Shown piece by piece: positions 53,639 to 64,000 of a stretch of 64,000 nt of DNA. This DNA comes from Aureobasidium sp. EXF-3400. Its lineage: Eukaryota; Ascomycota; Dothideomycetes; Dothideales; Saccotheciaceae. The notes beneath the pieces are model-generated. The model was not told the DNA's origin and ran no database searches. It was given only the letters and a program-made list of their open reading frames with translations. The stretch lies in NCBI GenBank assembly GCA_024195585.1, contig SWBL01000163.1, positions 1 to 64,000 of the forward strand, in the 5' to 3' direction. The translations under genes and the position numbers were made by a program. How positions within the stretch are numbered: position 1 is the stretch's first letter; every line of letters starts with the position of its first letter.

Positions 53639-54559
53639 TCAAGGAGAGCCCAAGAAGCCAGAGTGGGCGCAGTTCTCGCAAGCGTCACCGCTAGAACTGC
53701 CAGAGAGGACATAGCCGTTGCAGTTGCGGGCGTAGAAGTAGTAGCAGCGGTTGAAGCTGATGTCGGGCATCATACCAGGAGTGGTGGGCATAGGAGGAAC
53801 GTCTTCCTTGTCATCCTCGACAGTGCGGAAGAGAGTGCCCCAGCGGTGTTGGTTGCTGGTGCTGCCCTTGCGAGATGAAGGACGAGAGGGAACTGGGGGT
53901 GCACTAGCGTTGATCTTCTTTGAGGCAGCCTTGAGGTGAGTGAGAGAAAGAGCTGAGGGACGTCTGCTGCTGGTAGCAGAAATGGTGCCATTGGTCTTGA
54001 CTTGGCACAGGTTGTAGTCTCCCATGACTGAATCAGTGCGAGAGTCACGAGTAACACTGTAACCACTCTTGGGTGATGCCAGAGGGAACTCATCCTCAGA
54101 GTGTCTGTTCAGTAGGCTGCGGAAGCTGTAGCCACGGTGTTGGCGCGGCCTTGAGACTTGCTGCACGGTGGTTGTGTTTTCCTTTCCAGACTCATCCTCG
54201 TCAAATGAAGGCGATCTTTGGAGGCGGAAGGGGAGAGGAGGAAGAGACTTGTCCTGTCTGCAGGACATGGCAGTACTTGGTCGGCTTACGGGTCCTGATG
54301 AAGCCATGGACTCTGATGATGAGCAGTTGCGGAGTGCAGGAAGAGCTGAGGGTGTTGGGAGAGGAGGAAGAGCACGCTTGGCATAGATGCTTGCATTGGC
54401 AGGGTACTCGAAAGGTGTAGTAGGGCGGTCATGGAATGCATCAAGGCAGCGAAGATTGGTCTTCTTGACCGGCGACACCGAGCACTCGTCGGGCTGAAAG
54501 TCGAAGTAGCTCATAACGGCAGCTGGAGGTTGTTGGAGAGAAGATGTACGAGGAGGCAT
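53639..54559 (-). CDS. Conserved fungal protein with Cys-rich C-terminal tail
   Basis: Single exon, 306 aa. Most of the protein is low complexity: Ser/Pro-rich with basic patches and PxxP runs (RALPPLPTPSALP, KSLPPLPFRLQRSPS), typical of a disordered signalling or scaffold protein. The last ~40 residues are distinct: CYYFYARNCNGYV, then GDACENCAHSGFLGSP, with four Cys that could bind zinc. I have seen this CYYF-x3-NCNG tail as a conserved block in ascomycete hypothetical proteins; no function is known to me. No signal peptide or membrane segment. Confidence 0.75.
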   Translation of the reverse strand: MPPRTSSLQQPPAAVMSYFDFQPDECSVSPVKKTNLRCLDAFHDRPTTPFEYPANASIYAKRALPPLPTPSALPALRNCSSSESMASSGPVSRPSTAMSCRQDKSLPPLPFRLQRSPSFDEDESGKENTTTVQQVSRPRQHRGYSFRSLLNRHSEDEFPLASPKSGYSVTRDSRTDSVMGDYNLCQVKTNGTISATSSRRPSALSLTHLKAASKKINASAPPVPSRPSSRKGSTSNQHRWGTLFRTVEDDKEDVPPMPTTPGMMPDISFNRCYYFYARNCNGYVLSGSSSGDACENCAHSGFLGSP

Positions 54560-56969
54560 GGTGGCAGACCAGGGTTAAATGAGATTGAGATTGGAAGTTG
54601 GTCTGCGCAGTGGATGTGGATGATGATATATTGATAAGGTAAACGAGTGGCTGGCTTGGTATCGTGTAGATCTGATGTGGCGGCAGGATTGAAAGGAAGG
54701 AAAAGCCGTGGTGATGATTCGGATATTCAGATGTAGAGGGCGAAGCTTCAAGTATCTATACAGAATTCGTCTCACAACGAGACACCGCAACTTACCTCTT
54801 ACATCTATCTTGTTTGCCGTTGACCGTTCACACTGGCATACCTGCAGCACCGGCGAGTTTAGACTTTCGAGGGGGCCTGGATGTTGGAGCTCTGGCACGC
54901 AAAGATCACCCCCTAAGGATTTTGGTGTCAAGAAGACGTTAACACTTGATGGCGACTGGATTGCGAGCTTGACAGGACCGGCGAACGGCACTTGTGGCCC
55001 GCTCCGCCCACGCTTTCCCTTGTTTCGATGCGAATTCCTGGAAATTCCGGTTCGCTCCCGCTTGGGCGGCGCGCTAAAGGCGGCCACTATCCGCAAGCTT
55101 GCACCCCCTGGAACCACATCCGAGTTCTGGGCGTCTGACCCTCTCCACAAGTGCCCGTTTCTCACGCTTTCTCGCGTCTTCAATCCTCTTGCTCCTTGCT
55201 GTAGTCCTTTGTCCATTCACAATTCCGTCACCTATTGAGCGTTATGGTCGCTTCCAGTTAGGTAGTTAGCGATTGACTCGATCTGCTCCGAGTGCCGCGA
55301 CCAGACTGGCCATCTGGTGACTCGCGAGATTGTGACCATCCCCACAATCTAAAGCACTGTCGATGGTCGTCATGAACCTGTCTCTGTCTGACGCAGCTGA
55401 AGTACTTGACATCATTTCTGCATGTACGATATATTCGTGGTTTTTGGTTAAACTTGGATATTCAATCTATCTCAACCCAGCTACCATGCCTTTGGAGGTA
55501 TTGCATTTCCAAATCCCGAGGTCTGGTCTTGCCAATTGACCCCTCTTTCACGGGCCGAAGTGGGACAACTGGTTGTACTTTGGAAGGTGTATGCAAAGGC
55601 CCACATGCAGGGAGGTGTTTAGGGTCTTTGTTGTGCAAACGTCTACCCGACTGATTTGTCCAAACAAGGAGGTACATTCTCACCAAAAGGTCCTTCTCAC
55701 CTTCCACGATCGTCAGTGACTTTTGCTCTTTTCATCCCAGGATCATAGATCGAGTGCTTGAAATTCCTTGCAGCCGTTTGTACAAAATGTCAACACAAGT
55801 AGAAAGAACTTGGCGAATATGTCCGAGCATCTCGTGGCATCAACTCCACAGAAGTCTGTGCAAATGTGTCATGGGGAGATTTGCACCGCTTGTGCATACC
55901 ACCACTCCCTCTATTTTAGTGCTTCGCATATAGTTTTTCCTTGTCGATAAGCATCACAAATAATCCATCCACCAAGATAACACTAAGATATGCCTTTTGT
56001 GATGGACAAACATCCATTGGAACCGTTTGTTCATCTTGTTGCTGTGCACAACCAAAAGCCAGAAAATCACTTCGAATATGATGGTCTTGTGGAGTCTCGA
56101 TTTGCCTCTGTCAATGGTTGCCAGGGCCGTCCAAGATGAAGCAAAAACAGGAATAATGAACAGAGATCTTGTTCTGGTTATGCATACCGAGTCGTAGTTT
56201 CTTAGCGAATCAATGCATCTGCCTATTATGGATTTGTTCATTCCAGCTTTGGTCATGTTCAGAGACGGATCACTCGGAGTTACATGTGCATCTAGGCTTG
56301 GCCTCTGTTGTTGATACTGCATATCCACAAACGTGACCCAGGCCATGGCCACGAGTGTCTGCATGATCAACCCTGCATGTGCAGCATGTGCACTAGCCTG
56401 CATGGGCAGTGCACGATTAATTCTCCGAGAACAGGTTTCATGTTTTGGGAAGCCTTGCATCCGTTTCACACAAACGGATTTCATCTTGCACAGTGTATAC
56501 CTGTACGAAGCACAAATCTCCCCTGTCAGCGTTCACCGCGTGCGGCGCCTCGGAGATCGGAAGACCCCACTCAAGCATCGCGTCGCTCGTTTTGCCAATT
56601 CCCAAGCCTCGTTCTTCTCAGGAGTTCGTAAGTGGGCTCTACTGCTTCGCTTGCACGAGCGTTGCTCCCAACAATTACAACTTAATCAACATAGCACAAC
56701 GAACTCCATATCATACTTTACTGTGTAGCCTCGGTGAGATATATCTGAGTTCAGAAATAAGCCCAGCTGAAATGCATCCTACACGGTGAGAAATTCGTCA
56801 TGATTTGCATGGAATGACGGACATTATCGACATTGAAGATACACATTGATATAGCTGAGGCCAAGGTGACCCGAGCAGCTGGTTCTCAGCTTGAGATTGA
56901 GCCTCCCCCACTTGACTAACGTCTGACCATGATGTAAGAGCTGTCAAGAGATCATCCAACCCAAAGCAT
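54560..56969. other. Long intergenic region, no supported gene
   Basis: 2.4 kb. The longest frame (55954-56484, -) encodes a mixed sequence with a hydrophobic patch but no recognisable domain; another (54708-55238, +) is Arg/Pro-rich. Neither is supported. The stretch probably combines promoter sequence with the 3' UTR of the C2H2 factor gene. Confidence 0.5.
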
Positions 56970-59900
56970 TCAGAGATTGGATATTCCCGGCATCAGCAGT
57001 TCGATGCAATTTCCCAGCATTTCACTCGCCTCGTGGAGCAGTTCCCATCTAGTCGTGCTGAAGATCTCTTTCAGGAGCATCAACATCCCCAACATCCCAT
57101 TGCGTTGCTTGACATGCTGCAATTCATCGGCCGATCTGACCCCGCCTACGCGGCGAAGGAAGCCACGCAGGTCCCTGAATTGGATCTCATGCGTCCTGAG
57201 TGTGTAAGTAGGCAACGGTGGTGCTATAGGTCCGTCCAAGCAGAATCCGTATGTCCATACGACCAGGGCAGCAAAGTAGAGCACCCAGGGACGGTTGAGC
57301 GAGTTGTCGTCACGAGCTGAATATGCAAGTCCTCGGGCACCAAGATTTAGTCCGGAGGAACCGTCGCCCTCTGGTAGCAGCACAGCCGACAAAAAGCGTA
57401 ACGCATAGAACACCGCATCACGAGCTCCATGTGACGGGGCCCAAGTCTCTCTCAGCTTTTTTGCTGTCGACGCATGATCATTGGCCGTAATCACGCGTCC
57501 CAGTGAGCGTTTTGCTCCAGCAAGGATCTGGCAGTCAACGATGTCCACATGCATCGCCATCCGCGCCAGGTGGTGGAGTACAGTACGAGATTCGAACATC
57601 TTCTCCTTATCCATAACGTCGCTCAGCATGCGATCGTGCAAGTATACTGGTATGTTCGATGATGACTGGGTCAAAGATGCATCAAAATCGCGCCTCCAGA
57701 AATCACAAGCAGAGGCCAGCTGATCAGCCCAACTGCCTTGTTTACCGACTCCGATCGAACTTGCTCTCACATCTTGCATTCGCATGTGCCAGCTGACACT
57801 CATGAGTCCTGCCATGATGGTAACTCGGCCGAAGGTATTGGTCTGCACATGTTGACCTTTCAGCGTTGCCTTCAACGCTTCGAGGAAGCTCATCGGCCTG
57901 TAACCACTAAGTGTTAGGCTGTGCTCAAGATTTCGCACCTCAGCCCCACTGGAGGCAGCCCAAAGAGCCTCATCGCATGGCAAAGGTATTCGCATCTCAT
58001 GGGCGACCATTACTGCTGCGTGACCAAACATTGTTGCGTGAGTCGTGTCGATAATGAAGGCCGCGAAAGCCGTTCGACGTGTAGCCTCGTTGCTAATCCA
58101 ATTGTTCCACCACTCGTCCTTGGTGTTGCGACCACAAGTGTTTACACTGCCGTTCGGACCTGGTGGTGTTCTCGTTGGGTCAACATCGTAAGGGGCGAAG
58201 TCCATTGCCGCTCGCCCCACTAATGAGCTACCTCGCCTCATCAAGGTGAGAGTGGTGCAATGGTGCACATGAGCTCTCTGGTGTAAAGTCGTTGTTGAAA
58301 ACATCTTCTCAAAGACTTCCAGTAGCAGCAAGGCCTGGAATATCCAAAGTTTGGCTGGTGGAATGAAATCTGGGTCCTCGAATATCATGCGACGGGTGAA
58401 CCATGCTAGAAAAGAGGCCAGTTCAGCCGAAGCTTGGGTTAACTCATATCCGTAGGATGGCTCTAAGCAAGAAGCCCCCAAAATCATAATGGCTATGAGC
58501 AAGAGATCTGGACATGTTTCGGTCGAGAAGGTAGGTCGATGCAGGATCGGCAATTGTGGATGTATGTTGAGCCAGAACGAACTACAGAAAACTTGCATCA
58601 TTCGCAAGCTCAGCACATGTGTGTCTCCGTCGTGATCACCTTTCAGTGTTTTCTCTCTCTGAGCTGTGACGTGGGCATGCCTCCCGTCTCTGAACTCTGA
58701 AACAACCAGATCGAGGAGTCGCTGTCTGCGTGGACCTGAGAGGACACACTCTGGTTGTATACTATCTTGCTCCGTTTTGGCAACTGGATTAGGTCGAACA
58801 AGAGACTCAAGATATACTTCTCCATTCGCGGAATGCATGTTCTCGAATGACATCTGCAGGTTCGAACCAGAGTTGAAAGCTGCCTGAGATGGTGGCGAGA
58901 ATACTGCGTTTTGGTCTCCCTCGAACAACCAGCTGATGAATTCTGCACCTGGCATATCTGAGGGTGATGGTCCATAGTTCTCATTGAAGACTGGGACTGT
59001 CGCACCTGTGGGTAGGTTTTCGAGTGTGTTAGGATCTATAAGGCCGACAGTTGGATGATGGTTGACTGGTGGCCCTTTGGAGAGGTATGAAGTCACTGAG
59101 TCTGATCTAATTTCGACTGGTGAAGTGATCTGAGCGCTGTAAGGTTGACCGGAGTGCGACACGGTGGGCAGGTTGGAAAAACCTGGCGGAGACTTCAGAC
59201 TGGTTCCATTGGAAGGTGAGAAATAAGGTTGAGGTAGGTAAACACCTGAAGCATTACTAAATGGTGTAAACATGTTCTGCATCGGGTTGAGATGATACAT
59301 ATCCATCGAGAGTGCAGGAGGAATATTGGGTCGAGCGAAGATAGCGCTGGTGACCTCATGGCGTGCACCATTCATTGGTTCGGTCATTGTTGCAGAGGTC
59401 GCCAAATTGCTGGGCGTGGCTTGTATTGTGTCCGAGTGGCTCATATGAGCAGCTAGTCGAGACGCGATGGAATTGCTAACAGAGTTCGACATGTTGTCAT
59501 ACTGACCACTTGCTACGGTATCAGAGAAAGGAGCAGATGGCATAGCTGAATCAAAGTGTCTAGACTCGGTCGTCAAGCGTGGATCTAACGCCATCGAACT
59601 GAAGCTTAACACAGCTTCATTCGACTTCGAGAGAGTTGGTTGCTCAGTAATCTGTGGCTCGGAGCTGTCTGAACTCGTGGTGGACACTGCTGGCTGAACC
59701 TCTGACGATCGTTCTTGTTGAACCTCGACGGCGTTGGAAGACTTGAGCTTGCCATGCTTGAAAGCATCTCGGCGATACAAGTGTGAGTTTTCCTTGGTAT
59801 GTCTCTCCCGATGTCTGGCACAAAGATCCTGGCGAACGAAATGCCGATCGCAGCCCTCGAAATCACAATGGAAAATCTGCTTTGGAGCATCTGGTAATAT

Positions 59901-60163
59901 ATCAGCAATCATGCCAGAGCTTGATCATATCAAAACCTACGATTTAGCTGATGTCTGTACAAGTGTTCTGCACGCGAGTAACTCTTATCGCAGCCTTCAT
60001 GAGGACACTCGTATCTCTTGTCCTTCGGCTTGCTAGATGTTCTCTTCCTTTTGGCTGGTCGAGGATTTGTACCATCCTCATCTGTTAGATTTTCATGACG
60101 TTCGTGAGATTTCTTTGCTCCTTGTCGTTGATGTCTGCTGGCTGCTTTTGATTTTGGTTTCAT
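56970..60163 (-). CDS. C2H2 zinc-finger plus fungal_trans transcription factor
   Basis: Exons 60163-59941 and 59890-56970 give 1,047 aa. A basic N-terminus (PAKRKRTSSKPKDKR) precedes two tandem C2H2 fingers. Finger 1 uses Cys53, Cys58, His71 and His75; His75 is encoded across the splice (C|AT). Finger 2 uses Cys83, Cys88, His101 and His105. A long Ser/Pro-rich middle follows. The fungal_trans-like domain spans about residues 430-760 (LRMMQVFCSSFWLNIHPQLP, CPDLLLIAIMILGASC, HVHHCTTLTLMRRGSSL). This two-finger plus fungal_trans class is common in Pezizomycotina. Targets unknown. Confidence 0.92.
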
Positions 60164-60875
60164 GATGCGTGAGAAGTGGCTGGTTGTGCCGAGGCGGGTA
60201 CCAGAGATGCATGAACGAGAAGATTTGCCAGTCTGAACATAAATTGGATTCAGATAAGGTTAAGGTCGAAGAGTTCCTGTGTTATAGAGAAATCTCACTC
60301 CAAGGCAGAATACGCAGAAATGCCGAACTGCGGTCAAGGGTGGCTCTTGTGTGACTTCAGAGGGCATGTGCCAACCCCGGATAAATGAGAGACAAATGCG
60401 GAGAAAGGAAAGCTTGACGCGGCAGGCGCTGGGGCATTGGGTTCGATCCGGCAAAGAGGTCTTGTCAAGGCAAGAGCGGATGTCGACAGCAGGTACAAAG
60501 TCGAAGACAGAGACGACAACTCGAGCGACGAAGACAGACACGTCGACGGATCACGACATGAGAGCGGCGCTCGCCATCACGCGCCCGCCCGCCCGCTCGA
60601 CAGCATCGCCAAGCACGCAGCCTTGTCTTCGTAAATGCTAATGGCAGGCGTAGACGATCACGTGGAAGCTATGCATCCTTTTGAAACAGTGACTGCGATG
60701 CTCATGAAATTGATGCGTACGTACCGGCCCGGATGAATGTATACAAAGCCATGTGTAATCCCGACGCCTGTCCGTGTGTAACCCTGCCACAAATGCGCCT
60801 TGAACCCGCTTGATGCATCATGTCTCCGTATTAGAGAACTTAAACCAATCGCTTGCTCGTAACAATCTCAGCCTC
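60164..60875. other. Promoter of the C2H2 factor gene / intergenic
   Basis: 712 bp between two minus-strand genes. A GC-rich CGCCCGCCCGCCCGC run lies at about 60582-60596. No gene supported. Confidence 0.5.
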
Positions 60876-61738
60876 TCAAGCAGAGGCACTGCCGTTCTTG
60901 CTGTAATACTGTTGGTGTTGATGCTCCTGCTCCTCGTTCAAAGTGCTGCCTGTTGGTGTCTTGTTCAGCTCGGCCCAGAAAGCCTCCCTCTCACGCAACA
61001 AGTCATTGCACCATTCCTTGACCTCGGGCAACTCGATCTTGCGAGCGACCCAGGAGAACTCGCCGAGGTCAATGCGACCCTGGTGAGAGCGCTCATACTC
61101 CATCATCTGGAGTAGAAGCTCGATCTTGTCGACATCGTGTACGAACTTGCTCTCAAGAGTCTGGCTGTCTTCATACTCTTGCCACACGGCGCGCATCTCT
61201 TGTCCCGACAGGCCACCACCAACCTTGGCAAGCAAAGTCGAGCAGATGTAGTCCATGGTCTCGGCCTCTCTTCTGTTCTTCTCAGATTTCGGAACACCAT
61301 CTACAGGGGTGATGTCTCCAACCAGGGCTTCGGCCATGTCGTGGATCAAGGCCATTCTTGTGCAGCGTGGTACATCGAGACGAGACGACAGAGAAGGGGG
61401 GCAGAGCATGGTGATGATGGACATGCGATACATGTGATCGGAGATGGATTCGCCGTGATTGATTCCGAATCTGCGCCAACCCTCACGCTTGGTTGTCTTC
61501 AAGCGTTCGAGAAGATGAAAGAAGGGTACGGGCGAGGATGAATGCTTCTCCAATGGTGTCATAGTCGAGAGAACGGTTTCGGGGGTCCATTGCGAAACTT
61601 GGCTCGGTACGAGGAGGCCGGAGGTGGGCTCTGTGCAATAAGTCAGTGAGGCTCTCGAAGCGTGGCATGTGACAGCAGAGTCAGCGTACTGGGCGACGAG
61701 TTTGTTTGAACGGCGTCTTCAACGATACTGGGAGCCAT
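60876..61738 (-). CDS. HD-domain phosphohydrolase, HDDC2/Ygk1-like 5'-deoxynucleotidase
   Basis: Exons 61738-61690 and 61630-60876 give 267 aa. The start MAPSIVEDAVQTNSS and a 59-nt intron join in frame to KPTSGLLVPSQ. The HD fold is clear: NHGESISDHMYRMSIIT, HDMAEALVGDITP (metal-binding His-Asp), KNRREAETMDYICS, and FVHDVDKIELLLQMMEYE. Family members (human HDDC2, yeast YGK1/YBR242W, bacterial YfbR) dephosphorylate deoxyribonucleoside monophosphates. The C-terminus is Glu/Gln/His-rich and variable. Likely cytosolic. Confidence 0.92.
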
Positions 61739-62261
61739 GATTGAGGATGTAGCCTTTGTATGCGGGCGCTGTTCAGGTAGCAGAATAGTGATATCGTGGA
61801 ATCAAGAGGTCGGTAAGAATGAATTGATTGTCATCAAGAAAGATGAACTAGACTGCGGCGTTTGTCGGGCTAGACGCCAAAGTTGTTGAAGCATCAATTG
61901 ATGCGGCGAAAGCCGGTCCCTCTTTGTTGATAGAGATATGGTAATCGCACCCCTGTATACCAGTTTTGTACAACAAGAAATGATTCTAGAGACTGCGAGT
62001 TGAATCTTATCAGGGGGCTGACTCAAAATATCTGCCTGTACTCCAAGAGCATGGCGAGTTCCTGCACAAAGCGCGGAGCTTGCAAATTGGGCAAGCAGTC
62101 CTGGGCGTCGTTACCGCTCTTGACCGATGTTTACTCGGATCTGTCTTGATTTACTTCTTTATTCGCCAACACATGTGGTGGTCGTCCAGCATCGTGCATA
62201 TCTACTAGGCAGATCATGGTTCCGTTCTAGCTAGTACCACCTAGCATCATCATTGACTGCC
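61739..62261. other. Divergent promoter region, HDDC2-like / HAUS6
   Basis: 523 bp between two ATGs in opposite directions. No gene or strong element recognised. Confidence 0.5.
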
Positions 62262-64000
62262 ATGTCACGACCCGAATCTGTGGCTGGGCCAACCCCTAAT
62301 CTCGGCCATGCCTCGAGACCACTGCCACCAAAGCTACGATCAACGTCACCCTCAAACATATCACTTTTTGTTTCTAATCTTCGACTTTTGAATCTCGACC
62401 AACGACAAGACTGGCCTGACATCACTGTTCAGACTTTCCATATCAAGGATGCTCTCCAAAATCAGAAGAAGCGTGTAGCTTGTGTCGAATGGTCTCTCTA
62501 CCGTCTTTTTGAGCTCTGGGACCGGGAGACGACACGCGATGTAAGCCAAGTCCCGTCCCACCATTGTTGACTTCCGTTTATACAAGACAGAAACTTCAAC
62601 CCTTCTTTCCGCCTCTCGAGCCAATTCAATCTCTCAACTTGCGAGCCGCACTATTCAGGTGCCTCAACGAGTTGAAGAAGAACGATGTATTGGGCAGAGA
62701 AGCTACACTTCGTAAAACCATGCTTGACGACTGCAAAGGTGACAAGTTTGAAGAAGTTTTGCTCCTGTTCTCTGCTATCGTCCTTCGAAAGCAGTTACTG
62801 TCGTCTCGCCGTAATCAGCCGTCGTCCATTGGAAGGAACATTGCATTGTCAAAGAACATAGACAAGCGTGAACTAGGTACCATCAACACTCTCTCGCTGG
62901 CTTACCGTGCATCTCTGGCAAAGACTATGCAAAGCCGAGCAACTTTGGATCTCACACTCAACAACTTTCGTAATTCGCTGTATGAGAAAACTAACGATTA
63001 TCATCAGCGCCATCTCACGCTGCTCGAAACTCAAAATGCAACCAGCGAGACTTTACCGCCTAAGACTGAGGAATTGATCAGACGCGAACTTCGCCAGAAT
63101 TGGGTTGGTAGCATAGAGGGCTGCGACGCATTGCTGACGGGCGCTAAGATCGCTTCTGCTGATGGCTATATGGACTCGAGGTTTGATGAACTATGGCAGC
63201 AATTTCGGCAAGGCACAACCCCTCAAGTGCCTCCCGAAAAAATATCGCTGCTTGAGACTTTGCAGTCTCGAGTTGTTGAGCAGAATGACCGCTTGCGCAT
63301 GTGGAAGGCATACAAAGACGTTTTCGAAGAGAGCAACAAGCCGATTGGCATTTCTCAAGCATCTCCCGTCTCACTCAGCCAGGATTTTACAGCAGAGACT
63401 CATGGTTTGGACATCTTCAATCAACACAGGAACATTCGCGTGGAACAAACGTCTCCTGTTCCTATGGATCACCCATCGGTCGACCCCGTGATGGATTACG
63501 AACAAGTCGTTCAAGACATGAGGAAAGGGTTGTCTGATGTACGCAAAAGAAAGCAGAAACAGCATGGCGGGGCAAATCATGCAGCGCTCCCGATCGATAG
63601 GACGCGACGTACAAACACCATGCCAAGACAGGCGCCTATACCAGTGTTTCTTGGAGGCTCGAAGGACCCTAAGGAGGATTTGTTCTCGCCACTCAAGCGA
63701 CCACTTCTCGAGTCTGCAAACTCGACTCCGGTCACCGTCCGCAATGTACCACACCAAACACACCAGTGGCTATCACGAACTCACAGCCAACCTGTGACCA
63801 CGCCTCAGTCTATGAGAAGCGAATATAGTCTGGATCCCGGCTCAAAGATCAGAATCCCCTATGGCTCTGCACTCAGCCCACTAGAGTTCATAGAACCTAG
63901 CCCCAGTGTACAGAGGGATAGAGAAAGATATGTCAAAGCGTCCACGCCAAGTTCTACATATGGGCGTGAGGTCAGTCCGAAGGATGAAGCTTCATCTTCG
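62262..64000 (+). CDS. HAUS augmin-like complex subunit 6 (partial, runs off the window)
   Basis: Exons 62262-62540 and 62591 onward, open to base 64000: 563 codons without a stop, so the C-terminus is missing. The HAUS6 N-terminal domain is clear: DQRQDWPDITVQTFHIKD, VACVEWSLYRLFELWD, FFPPLEPIQSLNLRAALFRC, and GREATLRKTMLDDCKGDKFE. A helical region follows (TKTxQSRATLDLTLNNF-like), then a disordered Ser/Pro-rich stretch with a possible nuclear-type basic run (DVRKRKQKQHGG). HAUS6 is the gamma-tubulin-binding arm of augmin. The intron 62541-62590 uses GAT|gtaagc. Confidence 0.88.

Noticed and set aside
55954..56484. 176-codon minus-strand frame
   Set aside because: No signal, domain or biased third-codon pattern that I can see; kept as intergenic.

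Overview
This is fungal nuclear DNA, most likely from a filamentous ascomycete (Pezizomycotina). It has short spliceosomal introns (mostly 48-64 nt, GTAAGT-like donors, CTAAC/CTGAC branch sites), an ascomycete-type laccase ending in DSGL, a Zn2Cys6 regulator, a PAC1/LIS1 protein and secreted Ser/Thr-rich proteins. A Dothideomycete is my best guess from overall style; that is inference. There is no prokaryotic-style operon, no rRNA, no CRISPR array and no intact transposon that I can support. I could place 24 protein-coding genes (one runs off the right edge) and one pseudogene.

Layout. 0.4-14 kb: secreted Ser/Thr-rich protein A (-), a DNAJC9-like J-protein (-) divergent from a deaminase (+), an NTF2-like protein (-), a decayed cyanamide-hydratase fragment (-), a laccase (-), a 3-kb gap, then secreted protein B (+), a paralogue of A. 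14.8-22 kb: Stu2/Alp14/XMAP215 (-) divergent from PAC1/LIS1 (+), then a Sec14-like protein (+). 23-31 kb: Na+/H+ antiporter (+), hotdog thioesterase (+), convergent DNA polymerase alpha B subunit (-), and divergent from it a GFA/CENP-V-type protein (+). 31.6-40.5 kb: a small gene whose start codon is split by an intron (-), a six-cysteine small secreted protein (+), and a single-gene 6.9-kb locus for a ~2,290-residue secreted esterase with a huge serine-rich stalk (-). 41-48 kb: peroxisomal (AKL) acyl/aryl-CoA ligase (-) divergent from mevalonate diphosphate decarboxylase (+), then a Zn2Cys6 factor (+). 48-64 kb: HAUS3-like augmin subunit (-) divergent from Tim21 (+), a protein with a conserved Cys-rich tail (-), a two-finger C2H2/fungal_trans factor (-), an HDDC2-type HD phosphohydrolase (-), and the 5' part of a HAUS6 augmin subunit (+), cut by the window end.

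Themes. Four microtubule genes lie here: Stu2 and LIS1 share one promoter, and two augmin subunits sit ~12 kb apart. Three secreted proteins (A, B and the giant esterase) share a plan: N-terminal globular part, Ser/Thr-rich stalk, two dibasic (kexin-type) sites bracketing a ~24-31-residue segment, and a C-terminal Cys-x3-Gly-Gly tail. This is the best candidate here for an undescribed system. Gene models rest on splice signals and reading-frame continuity that I checked by hand; no homology search was possible.
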